The translations under genes were made by a program, and so were the position numbers. Source: Lysobacterales bacterium (GTDB lineage: Bacteria; Pseudomonadota; Gammaproteobacteria; Xanthomonadales; SZUA-5). Taken from it: 37,976 bases of DNA. Under the pieces are notes generated by a model. It ran no database searches. It was not told the origin of the DNA and worked only from the letters and a program-made list of their open reading frames with translations. The stretch spans positions 68,407-106,382 of the forward strand of contig JABAQR010000038.1 in NCBI GenBank assembly GCA_019187485.1, read 5' to 3'. Position 1 is the first letter of the stretch. The number at the start of each line of letters is the position of its first letter. Below are positions 8,622-17,542 of this stretch, piece by piece.

Positions 8622-10883
8622 TCAGCGAGCGCCAGCCTGCCGCAGCAGCGCATGCGCCCGCTCGGACCACGCCGGATCGGCGGCGTCGGCGCGCGCAAAC
8701 ACATCGAGGGCAGCCTGCGCATGGCGCGCCGCCGCGGGTGCGTCGCCCGCCGCCAGCGCGACTTCGGCGACGCCCAGGTGCACATGCCCACGACCAACGT
8801 AGTCCGGCGCGAAGGCCTTTTCCGCCAGCGCCAGCGCGCGCGCCGCATCGGCGCGCGCGCGCTCGACCTGGCCAAGGCCGGCACGCAGGCGCGCAGCATT
8901 GATCAACGGTCCGGCGAGGTCGCCGTGGTCGGCGCCGAAGGCCTGCTCGCGCAGCGCGATCGCGCGCTCGAACAGCGCCAGCGCCTGCTGCGGACGCTGC
9001 CGGTCGCGATAGACGAGCGCGAAATTGTTCAGCGCCACCGCGAGCGCCACGGTCTTCTGCGGCAATGCCTGCTCCAGCGCGGCGATCGCATCGCGGTAGG
9101 CCACTTCGGACTCGTCCAGCCGGCCGACGCCCTGCAAGGCGCTGCCGAGGTTCTCCAGGCGCGCGCCGAGCACGCCGGCGTCGAGCGCCAGCGCGCGCGC
9201 ATTCGCGACCGCCGATTCGGCCAGCGGGATCGCCGCCTCGAAGCGCCCGAGGTCGTTCATCAGCGCGGCGAGGTCGTTCTCGACCTCGCCGGCGTCGTGC
9301 TGGCGACCGGGGTCGGCTGCGTACGCGGCAAGCGCGGCGCGATAGAGGCGCTCGGCCGCGTCGGTGCGCCCGCGCGTCCATTCCAGCAGCGCCTGCGCCT
9401 GCAACACCTCGGCATGGCCGGCGCTGCCGGGGGCGCGCAACGCGAGCGCGCGTTCGAGTTGCGCCTGGGCCTCGTCGAGCTGCATCAGGCTGGTGTAGGC
9501 CAGGCCAATGCCGAGGCGCACGTCGGCCTCGCTGTCGGGCTGGTCGACGAAGTGCTCGGGGATGCGCTGCACGGCCTGGTCGATGGCCTGGCGCAGGGTC
9601 GGCTCGCGGCCGCTCGCGACCGGATTGGCGTCGGTGATCAAGGCCATCAGGAAGCGGCTCGAAGCCTCGGCGCGCGCCGCCTGCGCGCTGGCCACGCGCG
9701 CCTGCTGCGCGGCGATCGCCAGACCGAGCGCGAGCGCCAGCAGGGCCGCGCTGGCGGAGGCCACCGCCAGCCGGTTGCGGCGCACGAACAAGCGCGCGCG
9801 GTACCAGGCATCGCCGCTGCGCGCCTCCACCGGGCGCAGTTCCAGCCAGCGCCGCAAGTCTTCGGCGAAGGCGCCAGCGCTGCGGTAGCGGCGGTCCACG
9901 TCGGCCGCGAGCGCCTTCAGCAGCACGCGGTCGAGGTCGCCCGCGAGGCTGCGCCTCCAACCCGGCAGCTCGCGCGGAGCCAGCGCCAGCGCGCCGCCGT
10001 CAAGGGCATTCGACGGCCGCGTCGGCACTGCGGTGCGCAGCAGCGCCTCGCGCTCGGCCAGGCTGCGCTGGCCGAAGTCGAATGGCAGGCGCCCGGTCAG
10101 CAGCTCGTGCAGCAGCAATCCGGCCGAATAGACGTCCGAGGCGATCGTCAGCGCGCGCCCGGCGAGTTGCTCGGGACTGGCGTACTGCGGCGTCAGCGGG
10201 CCGCTACCGGTGGCGGTCAGCGCGGCGCCGGTGTCGGCCAGCGACTTGGCGATCCCGAAGTCGAGCAGGCGCGCCTGGCCCTGGGCGTCGACCAGCACAT
10301 TCCCGGGCTTGATGTCGCGGTGCAGGATGAGCGCGCGGTGGGCGGCGTCGATCGCGTCCAGCACTTGCAGGAACAGGCGCACGCGCGCGCCGACGCCGAG
10401 CGCGCGCTGGCGGCACCACTGGTCGATCGCCAGGCCGTCGATGTGTTCCATGACCACCCACGGCCGGCCGTCGGCGGCGGTGCCGCCGTCGATCACGCGC
10501 GCGATGTGCGGATGCTCGAGTTGCGCGAGGAAGCGGCGCTCGGCGTGGAAGCGCGCGACCAGCTCGGGGCTGTGCAGGCCGCTCGCGAGCAGCTTCAGCG
10601 CGCCGCGCTGGACGAAGCCTGCCTGCTCGCGCTCGACCGCGTGGACTTCGCCCATGCCGCCGGCGCCAAGCCGGCGCAGCAGTCGCCAGCCGCCGATTTC
10701 GGCCGGCAGCTCGCGCGAAGTCGAGGGTTCCAGCAGGCCGTCGTCGACCGCGTGCGCGCGCAGCAGGCGCAGGGCGTCGTCGAGCACGGCGCCCTCGCCG
10801 GCCTGCGCGCGCAGGAAGGCCTCGCGATCCGGCGGCGGTCGCGTCAAGGCCTGCTCGAACAGGGCGAGTGCGCGCGCGTCCAT
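8622..10883 (-). CDS. membrane Ser/Thr protein kinase with TPR domain
   Basis: Hanks-type kinase of 753 residues. The catalytic domain spans about 65-350: glycine loop 'GAGGMGEV' at 73-80, ATP lysine 97 ('RGALKLL'), 'HRDIKPGN' with catalytic Asp 190, DFG at 208-210, and 'SPEQL' at about 236. One membrane span (about 372-392) leads to a helical C-terminal half built of TPR-like repeats, presumably periplasmic and sensing or scaffolding. All catalytic residues are present. Its ATG shares one base with the stop codon of the upstream ECF sigma gene (TGATG), so the two are translationally coupled. Such kinases are known or proposed to control their partner sigma factor by phosphorylation in place of an anti-sigma factor. 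Confidence 0.93.
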   Translation of the reverse strand: MDARALALFEQALTRPPPDREAFLRAQAGEGAVLDDALRLLRAHAVDDGLLEPSTSRELPAEIGGWRLLRRLGAGGMGEVHAVEREQAGFVQRGALKLLASGLHSPELVARFHAERRFLAQLEHPHIARVIDGGTAADGRPWVVMEHIDGLAIDQWCRQRALGVGARVRLFLQVLDAIDAAHRALILHRDIKPGNVLVDAQGQARLLDFGIAKSLADTGAALTATGSGPLTPQYASPEQLAGRALTIASDVYSAGLLLHELLTGRLPFDFGQRSLAEREALLRTAVPTRPSNALDGGALALAPRELPGWRRSLAGDLDRVLLKALAADVDRRYRSAGAFAEDLRRWLELRPVEARSGDAWYRARLFVRRNRLAVASASAALLALALGLAIAAQQARVASAQAARAEASSRFLMALITDANPVASGREPTLRQAIDQAVQRIPEHFVDQPDSEADVRLGIGLAYTSLMQLDEAQAQLERALALRAPGSAGHAEVLQAQALLEWTRGRTDAAERLYRAALAAYAADPGRQHDAGEVENDLAALMNDLGRFEAAIPLAESAVANARALALDAGVLGARLENLGSALQGVGRLDESEVAYRDAIAALEQALPQKTVALAVALNNFALVYRDRQRPQQALALFERAIALREQAFGADHGDLAGPLINAARLRAGLGQVERARADAARALALAEKAFAPDYVGRGHVHLGVAEVALAAGDAPAAARHAQAALDVFARADAADPAWSERAHALLRQAGAR

Positions 10884-11443
10884 CAGCCGCCGAGCTGTAC
10901 CCGCAGGAAGCTGCGCGCAACCTCCCAGTCGCGATGCGCGGTCATCCGCGAGACCCCGAGCAGCTCGGCGATCTCGCCCATCTCGAGCCCGGCGAAATAG
11001 CGAAGTTCGACCACCCGCGCCTTGCGCTCGTCCATCGATTCCAGTTGCTGCAGCGCCTGCTCGAGCGCCAGCGCGTCGATCCCGTCGACCGGCGTCGCGG
11101 CATCGGCGAGCGCCGCCAGCGACAGCGCGCCCGCACCGCCACCGCGCTTGTCGGCGTCGCGCCGGCGCGCATGGTCGATGAGCACCTGGCGCATGCGCCG
11201 CGCGGCCAGCGCGTAGAACTGCGCACGGTCCGCCGCCTCCAGCGCCTGCTCGCCGGCCAGCCGCAGCCAGGCCTCGTGGATCAGCGCGGTCGGGGTCAGC
11301 GAGTGCCCGGCGCGTTCGCCGCGCATCTGGCGCTCGGCCAGCGCGTGCAGTGCCTCGTAGACCAGCGGCGCGAGCGCCGCGTCTGCGGCCGGATCGCCGG
11401 CGGCGCGACGTCTCAACAATTGCGTGATCGGGCCTTGGACCAT
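10883..11443 (-). CDS. ECF-family RNA polymerase sigma factor
   Basis: A 186-residue sigma-70 family regulator with region 2 ('LTPTALIHEAWLRL', 'RAQFYALAARRMRQVLIDHARRR') and region 4 helix-turn-helix ('GLEMGEIAELLGVSRMTAHRDW'). It resembles the group often annotated TIGR02999, common in Lysobacterales and Planctomycetes and typically paired with Ser/Thr kinases instead of anti-sigma factors. It overlaps the kinase gene by one base and no anti-sigma gene is present. The ATG at 11443 begins a normal-length protein. It probably directs transcription of an unknown regulon in response to the kinase signal. Confidence 0.93.
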   Translation of the reverse strand: MVQGPITQLLRRRAAGDPAADAALAPLVYEALHALAERQMRGERAGHSLTPTALIHEAWLRLAGEQALEAADRAQFYALAARRMRQVLIDHARRRDADKRGGGAGALSLAALADAATPVDGIDALALEQALQQLESMDERKARVVELRYFAGLEMGEIAELLGVSRMTAHRDWEVARSFLRVQLGG

Positions 11444-11653
11444 GCCGCGATTCTGCCGCAGTCATGCACCGGGAGCGCGCGCAGCGACCCGGCGACCGCT
11501 CCTGCCGGGCTTGCGGGTCCACACGGCCGCCGTCGACCTGGCGCCCCCGGGAGTGGAGCAGGATTCAGCGTCCCGATTGACCGAGGTCAGGGCCGCGGCG
11601 CGCCCCGGTCGCCCAGACTTCGGTCCGCCACGTCCAACTCACGGGGTCACCCG
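11444..11653. other. divergent intergenic region, sigma factor / cytochrome
   Basis: About 210 bases holding the promoters of the ECF sigma gene (minus) and the cytochrome gene (plus). A TTGACC hexamer at about 11578 has no -10 partner at normal spacing. A GGAGCGGTCGCCGGGTCGC stretch near 11490-11510 (minus) is only vaguely REP-like. Nothing firm was found. Confidence 0.35.
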
Positions 11654-12157
11654 ATGAAACCGCTGATTCCCATTCTGGCCCTCGCGGTCCTTTCCGCTTG
11701 CAAACCACAGGATCCGGCACCGCTGCCACCCCAGGTCGGCACCAAGGCCCCGCCACCTGCGGCGGCTCCGGCGGCGCCTCCCGTGAGCACCACGGCGGAT
11801 GCACCGCCCGCCGACGCGACGACACCGGTGACCACCGACGGCGCAGCCCCAGCCAATGCAACGGCCGCCACGACCGATGCCGCCTCAACCGCTCCGGCAC
11901 CCGCTGCCATCGATGGCGCCGCGATCTACCAGCAAACCTGCGCCACCTGTCACGCCACCGGTCTCGCCGGTGCGCCAAAGCCCGGAGATACCGCCGACTG
12001 GGCCCCGCGCATCGCGCAGGGCGAGGCAGTGCTGCTGCAACACGCGCTCGCAGGCTACACCGGCAAGAAAGGCGTGATGCCGCCCAAGGGTGGATTCATG
12101 CATCTGAGCGAAGAACAGATTCGCGCAGTGATCGCGCACATGACCGCCACGCCCTGA
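11654..12157 (+). CDS. lipoprotein c-type cytochrome (c5-like)
   Basis: A 167-residue lipoprotein with a lipobox ending at Cys 16 ('AVLSAC'), a 65-residue Ala/Pro/Thr-rich tether, and a single class I cytochrome c domain. Heme is attached at 'CATCH' (Cys 96, Cys 99, His 100); Met 142 in 'GKKGVMPPKGG' is the likely sixth ligand, the pattern of cytochrome c5. It would be anchored to a membrane facing the periplasm, the long flexible linker letting the heme domain reach redox partners. No oxidase or dehydrogenase subunit is adjacent. The start at 11654 is fixed by the signal sequence, although the ribosome site is weak. Confidence 0.93.
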   Translation: MKPLIPILALAVLSACKPQDPAPLPPQVGTKAPPPAAAPAAPPVSTTADAPPADATTPVTTDGAAPANATAATTDAASTAPAPAAIDGAAIYQQTCATCHATGLAGAPKPGDTADWAPRIAQGEAVLLQHALAGYTGKKGVMPPKGGFMHLSEEQIRAVIAHMTATP

Positions 12158-12271
12158 GAATGCGATCGGCCGGCCGCGATGCCGGTCCACGCGCGCGCCG
12201 GCCTGACTGCGGTCAAGGCGGCGCGTGGCGCGGTCGGGAAGGATGTCGCTCCCCCCGGAACGGATAGTCAG

Positions 12272-12487
12272 ATGAGTCAGTCCCTGCTCGACCGCGCCCG
12301 CGAGGCGCTCTCGCCCCACGACCCCGCTGCCACGGTCGAACTGGCCGATGGCGCGCTGCGCGTGGCCTCGGTATTGCCCGCCAGCACGGTCGTCGGCCTG
12401 CTGCGCGCGGCGGCCATCCCCACCGCCGAGTCCGAGCGCGGCGACTGTTGCGGCGGCTGTTGTGGAGGCGCTTCGCGCCAGGCCTGA
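12272..12487 (+). CDS. small protein with C-terminal CCGGCCGG motif
   Basis: A 71-residue protein I cannot assign. The body is a simple acidic helix-rich sequence ('LLDRAREALSPHDPAATVEL'). The end carries 'GDCCGGCCGGASRQA', two Cys-Cys pairs separated by Gly-Gly, a likely metal or cofactor ligand set. The ATG at 12272 was chosen; upstream in-frame codons are possible but look non-coding, and the ribosome site is poor. It lies 114 bases after the cytochrome gene on the same strand, and its stop codon is only five bases from the end of a convergent gene that also encodes a Cys-rich protein. Confidence 0.65.
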   Translation: MSQSLLDRAREALSPHDPAATVELADGALRVASVLPASTVVGLLRAAAIPTAESERGDCCGGCCGGASRQA

Positions 12488-12492
12488 CGGCG

Positions 12493-12765
12493 TCAGTCGG
12501 CGGTATCGGTGCGCGCGAGCAGGTCGCGCACCTCCGCCTGCAGCGCCTGCCAGGCGCTCTCGAACTGGCCTGCGTGCGGTTGCACGTGCGTCCACCGCCG
12601 CAACCGCGCCAGCACTTCCTGCTGTTGCTCCCAGAGACGCAGGTAGTCGGCCGCCTGCACCAGCTCGACCTTGCGATCCTGGCAGACGCCGATGCAGGGC
12701 TGTGGCGCATCCACGCGACCGCAGCCGATGCATTGCCAGCCAACGATGGTCTCGGCGAGGCTCAT
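12493..12765 (-). CDS. small Cys-rich (zinc-ribbon-like) protein
   Basis: A 90-residue protein with four cysteines near the N-terminus, in 'WQCIGCGRVDAPQPC' and 'IGVCQDRKVEL', followed by an amphipathic helical tail. The CxxC...C...C layout suggests a bound metal. I have the impression of a conserved hypothetical family in proteobacteria but cannot name it. Its ATG overlaps the stop codon of the upstream gene by four bases (ATGA), so the pair is translationally coupled and probably works together. Confidence 0.75.
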   Translation of the reverse strand: MSLAETIVGWQCIGCGRVDAPQPCIGVCQDRKVELVQAADYLRLWEQQQEVLARLRRWTHVQPHAGQFESAWQALQAEVRDLLARTDTAD

Positions 12766-13199
12766 CGGCGCACACCGAAGCCGGGATCGTCGAAGCGCTG
12801 CGGGTACAACACCAGAGACTGTCGCAGGCTTTGCCACGCCGCGTCGTCGGCCGCATCCTTGCGCAGACCGTCCGCCCCCTGGAGCAGCAGCGCAAGCACG
12901 CCATGCAGCGCGGCATCGGCGTCGGCTTCCAGCCGGCATTCCGCGAACAATCTTTTGACTTCCGCGTGGATCGCGTCGGCCAGCAGACCGGCTGCCCTCG
13001 CATCTCCCGGACGCGGCGCATCCAGCAAACCCTTGACGCGCAGCATCCCCGCGCGCAGTGCCGCGTCGGTCGCGTACGGGTGTACGGCCGTATCCAAAGC
13101 CGCTTCGTGTTGCGCGTGCGCATGCCTGTGCACTTCCTCGGCGAATGCCGGAAAGAGCGCCAATCGCAGTAGCGCCACGCCGCAGATCATTGCCCGCAT
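12762..13199 (-). CDS. DnrO-like periplasmic protein
   Basis: A 145-residue protein with a signal peptide ending 'FPAFA', then a His-rich stretch ('EEVHRHAHAQHEA'). The mature part, including 'YATDAALRAGMLRVKGLL', 'AECRLEADADAALHGVLALLLQG' and the end 'YPQRFDDPGF', resembles proteins annotated DnrO in Xanthomonas. That assignment is from memory. The His cluster and the conserved Cys suggest metal or redox handling in the periplasm. It is coupled by an ATGA overlap to the Cys-rich gene downstream. The start was set at the ATG at 13199, which gives a compact signal peptide. Confidence 0.75.
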   Translation of the reverse strand: MRAMICGVALLRLALFPAFAEEVHRHAHAQHEAALDTAVHPYATDAALRAGMLRVKGLLDAPRPGDARAAGLLADAIHAEVKRLFAECRLEADADAALHGVLALLLQGADGLRKDAADDAAWQSLRQSLVLYPQRFDDPGFGVRR

Positions 13200-13356
13200 A
13201 GTCGTCCTCGCTCCAAACCCATCCACACACAGCCGAAGCCTGCCAGATGCAGTCCGTGCGGTGCATGTCGGCGATCAAGCCCGTGACCGGTGGGGCGAAC
13301 GCCGGACCCGCCACTCATGCGCCACCGGAGGCGCGCACCTTGCCTTTGCAGCGCGG

Positions 13357-14322
13357 TCAGCGCGCGAATTCGCGAAACATCCGGTCGAGGTCCACGTTGC
13401 CGCCCGAGAGAACAAGGCCGACGCGCTTGCCGGCGAAGTGCCGCGGATGACGCAGAACCGCCGCCAGCGTGATCGCGGCGCTCGGCTCGACGACGATCTT
13501 GAGACGTTCGAAGATCAGACGCATCGCGGCCAGGGTTTCGCAATCGGGAACGCCGAGGATCTGCGCACCGCAGGCGCGCAGGATCGCGAAGTTCCGGGCA
13601 CCGAGGTCCGCGCGCAGGCCGTCGCAGATGGTGTCGACGCGGGCATTGCCCTGCAACTGGCCACACGCGAAGCTGCGCAGCGCATCGTCGGCGCCCTCGG
13701 GCTCGGCGCCAAATATCTCGACCGTCGGACACAGCGCGCGCGCGGCCAGCGCGTTACCCGCGAGCAATCCGCCGCCACTGATCGGAGCCACCAGGGCGTC
13801 GATGCGACCGATCTCGTCGATCAGTTCGAGGCTGGCGGTGCCCTGCCCGGCGATCACCTGCGGATGGGCGTAGGGATGCACCTCGACCGCGCCGGTGCGC
13901 GCGACCAGTGCGGCGAGGCTGGCCACGCGCGCGGCGTTGGTCGGCTCGCAGAACTCGACCTGCGCGCCCAGCCGGCGCACAGACTCCACCTTTACCCGCA
14001 CCGTGTCCTCCGGCATCACCACCTGCGCGGGGATGCCACGAAGTTGGGCAGCGAGGGCGAGCGCCGCGGCGTGATTGCCGGAAGAATGGGTGGCCACGCC
14101 GCGCGCGGCGTCGGCGTCGTCGAGGGCAAACACCGCATTGCAGGCGCCACGGAACTTGAAGGCGCCGATGCGCTGGAAGTTCTCGCACTTGAAGTGGATG
14201 TCGGCGCCGGCGTGCGCGTTCAGACTGCGACTGCGCAGCACCGGCGTGCGCGTCGCGTACGGTGCGATGCGTTCGGCAGCGCGGCGGATCTCATCGAACG
14301 TCGGGGCGGGAAAATCGACCAA
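13357..14322 (-). CDS. PLP-dependent threonine/serine dehydratase or serine racemase
   Basis: Fold-type II PLP enzyme of 321 residues. The Schiff-base lysine is Lys 56 in 'FQRIGAFKFRGA'; the phosphate loop 'SGGGLLAGN' and the C-terminal 'LSGGNVDLD' are present. It has only the catalytic domain, without the C-terminal ACT-like regulatory domain of biosynthetic IlvA, so it fits the catabolic dehydratase/serine racemase group. 'SSGNHAAALALAA' is typical of both, so the reaction cannot be fixed from sequence. The start is a TTG at 14322 with no clear ribosome site and is uncertain. It follows the SRPBCC gene on the same strand by 65 bases that contain a GCCCG/CGGGC hairpin. Confidence 0.88.
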   Translation of the reverse strand: MVDFPAPTFDEIRRAAERIAPYATRTPVLRSRSLNAHAGADIHFKCENFQRIGAFKFRGACNAVFALDDADAARGVATHSSGNHAAALALAAQLRGIPAQVVMPEDTVRVKVESVRRLGAQVEFCEPTNAARVASLAALVARTGAVEVHPYAHPQVIAGQGTASLELIDEIGRIDALVAPISGGGLLAGNALAARALCPTVEIFGAEPEGADDALRSFACGQLQGNARVDTICDGLRADLGARNFAILRACGAQILGVPDCETLAAMRLIFERLKIVVEPSAAITLAAVLRHPRHFAGKRVGLVLSGGNVDLDRMFREFAR

Positions 14323-14387
14323 AAAGAATCCGAACGAAAGGCAACGCCCGACACTGGGCCGGGCATCGCGTCGAAACGCGCAAAAAC

Positions 14388-15599
14388 TCAGCCGCCCGCG
14401 GCAACCGGCGCTGCGGTTCGAGCCGATGCCTGTGGCGCACTGCCATCGGCCGGCGGTGCGAGCGGATCCACCGGCGGAAGCCCCAGCGGCAGGAACACGC
14501 GGGTGACTTCGACCATCATCGGCTCCTCGTCCGCGGCAGCGGCCGCAGCTTCGCCTCCTGCGGTCGCGCCGGCGTCGACAGCCGCCAGTTCGCCCGTCGG
14601 TGCCTTGGGCGCTTCGCGATCCGGCAGGAATTCCTCGATCGGCTTGGCCATCGGATCGAAGGCCAGGCCGTGCACGGTGGCGTAGGCCTGCAGCTTCTCA
14701 AAGGTGACGTTGCTCTTGCGGCGCTCGCCCACGTGTTCGGCCACCAGAACCTCGCCGCCGAAGGTGGTGACCGCCTCGATCCCCTCGCGCATCGGCACGT
14801 CGTTGCGATCCACCGGCAGCGTCACCGTGTAGCCGAGGCGATAACGCTCCTTCAGCGTGACCTGCACCTGCGCCGGGCCGGTCACATTGAGCTTGTTGCG
14901 CTCGCGGAAGGCCTGCAGGGTCTTCATGGTATCGGCGACGCCGGCATTGAGGTCGGGGAATTCGGTGGAGGAATAGACCTCGACCATACCGGGGAGCTTG
15001 AGCGCCGGACCGGCGACCATCGGCTGCCTGGTGATTGCGATGTCGCTGTAGTCGCGTGCATAGGCGCTGGATTCGATCAGCGCTTTCAGACGCATCAGCC
15101 CGTACTGGTAGTCGCCGCCCAGGTCCGAGTCCAGGTACTTGCCCTTGATGCGCTCGATCGGGTTGCCGCCGAGCTCGACGTCGTACATCCAGGTCACCTT
15201 GACGCCGAGGTCGGTGCTGCCGATGTCGAAGGTGACGGTGCCGGTGCGGCCGTTGGTGACGCGCTGGATCATCTTGACGATCGAGGTCGGCGTGCTCTCG
15301 ATGATCTCGAACTGACCGGCACCAACCTCGCGCTTGCCGGAATACGTCATCAGTGCGCCCTGACCGATCTCCGGCCCCTCGAAGCTGTAGTTCGCGGCCG
15401 GGTCCTTCTTGGCCCAGGGCGACCACTCGTTGAAGCGCTTGAAGCTGTTCAGCACGTCGAACACATGGCTGGGCGGCCGTTCGATGATGATCGAGCGCTC
15501 CACATGGCCGTGGCCACCGCCGGGCAGGAACAGCCCGATCAACAGCAGGACCACGATCGTGGCCACAATCGCGAGCGCCAATTCAATCAAAGCACGCAT
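14388..15599 (-). CDS. membrane-anchored SRPBCC / effector-binding protein
   Basis: A 403-residue protein with an N-terminal membrane anchor (about 5-27). It is followed by a polyketide-cyclase-like SRPBCC domain (about 34-175; 'IERPPSHVFDVLNSFKRFNEWSPWAKKDP') and a GyrI/AraC effector-binding-like domain (about 190-330; 'YRLGYTVTLPVDR'). A low-complexity Ala/Pro tail occupies about 345-403. Proteins of this layout are common and uncharacterised in Lysobacterales; both domains bind small hydrophobic or cationic ligands in other proteins. A GGGAG sequence lies ahead of the ATG at 15599. It lies between gcvH and the PLP enzyme gene, with 105 bases to gcvH. Confidence 0.87.
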   Translation of the reverse strand: MRALIELALAIVATIVVLLLIGLFLPGGGHGHVERSIIIERPPSHVFDVLNSFKRFNEWSPWAKKDPAANYSFEGPEIGQGALMTYSGKREVGAGQFEIIESTPTSIVKMIQRVTNGRTGTVTFDIGSTDLGVKVTWMYDVELGGNPIERIKGKYLDSDLGGDYQYGLMRLKALIESSAYARDYSDIAITRQPMVAGPALKLPGMVEVYSSTEFPDLNAGVADTMKTLQAFRERNKLNVTGPAQVQVTLKERYRLGYTVTLPVDRNDVPMREGIEAVTTFGGEVLVAEHVGERRKSNVTFEKLQAYATVHGLAFDPMAKPIEEFLPDREAPKAPTGELAAVDAGATAGGEAAAAAADEEPMMVEVTRVFLPLGLPPVDPLAPPADGSAPQASARTAAPVAAGG

Positions 15600-15704
15600 C
15601 AGTCACGTCTCCCGAAACGGGTACCCGCCAGACAAGGCGCGGAATGTTAATCGTTCTATGGCGCGTGCGCCACGCGTTCCGCGCGGCGCCGCAGCCGACC
15701 GGGC

Positions 15705-16094
15705 TCAGGTCTGGTCGACCAATTCCTGGTACGCGTCGGGATCGAGCAGTTCCTCGTACTCGGTCGCATCATCTGGACGCAGCACGAAGATCCAGCCCTC
15801 GCCGAAGGCGTCCTCGTTGACCGTTTCCGGCTTGTCGGCGAGCGCCTGGTTCACGCGCACGACGGTCCCCGTCATCGGCGAGTAGACGTCCGAGGCCGCC
15901 TTGACGGACTCCACCACCGCGCAGCCGCTACCGGCCTCGACGCGGTCGCCCACGCTCGGCAACTCCACGTACACCAGATCCCCCAACAGACCCTGCGCGT
16001 GGTCGGAGATTCCGACCGTCACCGTGCCATCGCCCTCCTTGCGCGCCCACTCGTGAGACTTCATGAACCTGAGGTCGCCGGGGATTTCGCTCAT
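15705..16094 (-). CDS. gcvH: glycine cleavage system H protein
   Basis: Carries the lipoyl arm that shuttles the aminomethyl group between the P, T and L proteins of the glycine cleavage system. It has 129 residues; the lipoylated lysine is Lys 65 in '[14 protein letters not shown]'. '[20 protein letters not shown]' and '[13 protein letters not shown]' are diagnostic. The start is ATG 16094, without a clear ribosome site. It lies 137 bases downstream of gcvT on the same strand, probably with its own promoter as well, since a TATCCT element lies about 35 bases before the start. gcvP is not in the window. Confidence 0.96.
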   Translation of the reverse strand: MSEIPGDLRFMKSHEWARKEGDGTVTVGISDHAQGLLGDLVYVELPSVGDRVEAGSGCAVVESVKAASDVYSPMTGTVVRVNQALADKPETVNEDAFGEGWIFVLRPDDATEYEELLDPDAYQELVDQT

Positions 16095-16231
16095 GGCTGT
16101 GGAGATGCGCTGGAAGGGGGTGTCAGGATAACAAAGCGGATGTTCGTGTTGCTTGCACGTGTTGGCGTCGTGTCGGGCCGCCAGCGACTCGCACCCGGCC
16201 GTGACCGACACCGGCCCTCCGCCCCCGTTCC

Positions 16232-17320
16232 TCACACCGCCTTGCCCTCGCGGACGAACACCGGCTTGACCAGACGCACCGGCACCAGCTTGCCGCGAAT
16301 GTCGACTTGCGCGCTGGCGTCGGTGGCGGCCGCGGCGGGCACGCGAGCGAGGGCGATCGCCTTGCCGAGAGTGGGCGAGAAAGTCCCGGACAGGATTTCG
16401 CCGTCGCCCGCGGCGGTCAGTACACGCTGGCCGTGCCGGAGCACACCCTTCTCGTCCATCACCAGCCCCACGAGCACGCGGGCGACGCCGGCGGCGCGTT
16501 GCGCTTCCAGTGCGGCACGGCCAATGAACACGCGCCCGGGCGGATCGAAGGCCACGGTCCACGCGAGGTTGGCCTCGAGCGGACTGGTGTCTTCGTCCAT
16601 GTCCTGGCCGTAGAGGTTCATGCCGGCCTCGAGACGCAGGGTGTCGCGCGCGCCCAGGCCGCAGGGCCGGACTCCGGCGTCCAGCAACGCATTCCAGAAG
16701 GCGGGCACGCGATCCGACTGGACCACGATCTCGTAGCCATCCTCGCCGGTGTAACCGGTGCGGGCGATGAACAGGCCATCGGACTCCACCGCCGCAAAGC
16801 GGCTCAGCGCGGCGGCCGCCGCCCGCCCATCGGCAGACAGCAGGGACTCGACCGCGGCGCGTGCCCGAGGCCCCTGCACGGCCACCATTGCGAGTTCGCT
16901 GCGCTCGGCGACACCGACCTCGAAGGCCGATGCCTGCGCCCGGATCCACGCGAGGTCCTTGGCGCGCGTGGCGGCGTTGACGATCAGGCGGAAACCGTCC
17001 TCACGCAGAAAGTAGACGATCAGGTCGTCGATCACCCCGCCGCGCTCGTTGAGCATGCAGGTGTACAGCGCCTTGCCGCCAACCTTGAGCTTGTCCACGT
17101 TGTTGGCCAGCAGCATTCGCAGGAATTCCCTGCAACGCGCGCCCGAGAGGTCGACCACGGTCATGTGCGAGACATCGAACATGCCCGCCGCGCGTCGCAC
17201 GATGTGGTGTTCATCGATCTGCGAGCCATAGTGCAGCGGCATGTCCCAGCCGCCGAAATCGACCATCTTGGCGCCCAGCTCGCGATGACGGACGTTCAGC
17301 GGGGTCTGTTGCAGGGTCAT
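16232..17320 (-). CDS. gcvT: glycine cleavage system T protein (aminomethyltransferase)
   Basis: Transfers the methylene group from aminomethyl-lipoyl-H protein to tetrahydrofolate, releasing ammonia. At 362 residues it is full length. Recognisable segments are '[18 protein letters not shown]', 'FDVSHM', '[11 protein letters not shown]' with the folate-site acidic residues, '[12 protein letters not shown]' and '[20 protein letters not shown]'. AGGAG lies eight bases before the ATG at 17320. It is followed by gcvH. No glycine riboswitch was recognised in the upstream 220 bases; a TATCAT -10-like hexamer is at 17358-17353. Confidence 0.97.
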   Translation of the reverse strand: MTLQQTPLNVRHRELGAKMVDFGGWDMPLHYGSQIDEHHIVRRAAGMFDVSHMTVVDLSGARCREFLRMLLANNVDKLKVGGKALYTCMLNERGGVIDDLIVYFLREDGFRLIVNAATRAKDLAWIRAQASAFEVGVAERSELAMVAVQGPRARAAVESLLSADGRAAAAALSRFAAVESDGLFIARTGYTGEDGYEIVVQSDRVPAFWNALLDAGVRPCGLGARDTLRLEAGMNLYGQDMDEDTSPLEANLAWTVAFDPPGRVFIGRAALEAQRAAGVARVLVGLVMDEKGVLRHGQRVLTAAGDGEILSGTFSPTLGKAIALARVPAAAATDASAQVDIRGKLVPVRLVKPVFVREGKAV

Positions 17321-17352
17321 GAAGGGCTCCTGGGCGGCAAGGCGAGCCGCGG

Positions 17353-17358
17353 ATGATA
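17353..17358 (-). promoter_or_regulatory. possible -10 element of gcvT
   Basis: TATCAT (5 of 6) on the minus strand, about 33 bases before the gcvT ATG. The upstream -35 region is GC-only with no consensus match, so activator dependence or a different promoter is possible. Confidence 0.35.
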
Positions 17359-17542
17359 ACGTCGCCGGATCGAGGCGGCGGGCGCAGAAGGCCCGCGGCG
17401 ACGGATCCCCGGCTCGCGGCTCCGCTCCGGTGCTCGCCGAAGATCGGATACCGGCAAGCTGCCGGTTGTCCATGACCTGTCACCCACGACGGCGACGCAC
17501 CCGATCCGGGAACATCGCAGCTCGCAATCCGGAGATCCGCCG

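Noticed and set aside
11470-11515. Degenerate REP-like sequence upstream of the ECF sigma gene
   Set aside because: Only a GGAGCG core with a loose GC palindrome; too far from the pattern of the other units to claim.
17321-17542. Glycine riboswitch upstream of gcvT
   Set aside because: Searched by eye on the minus strand for the conserved tandem aptamer core; it was not found.
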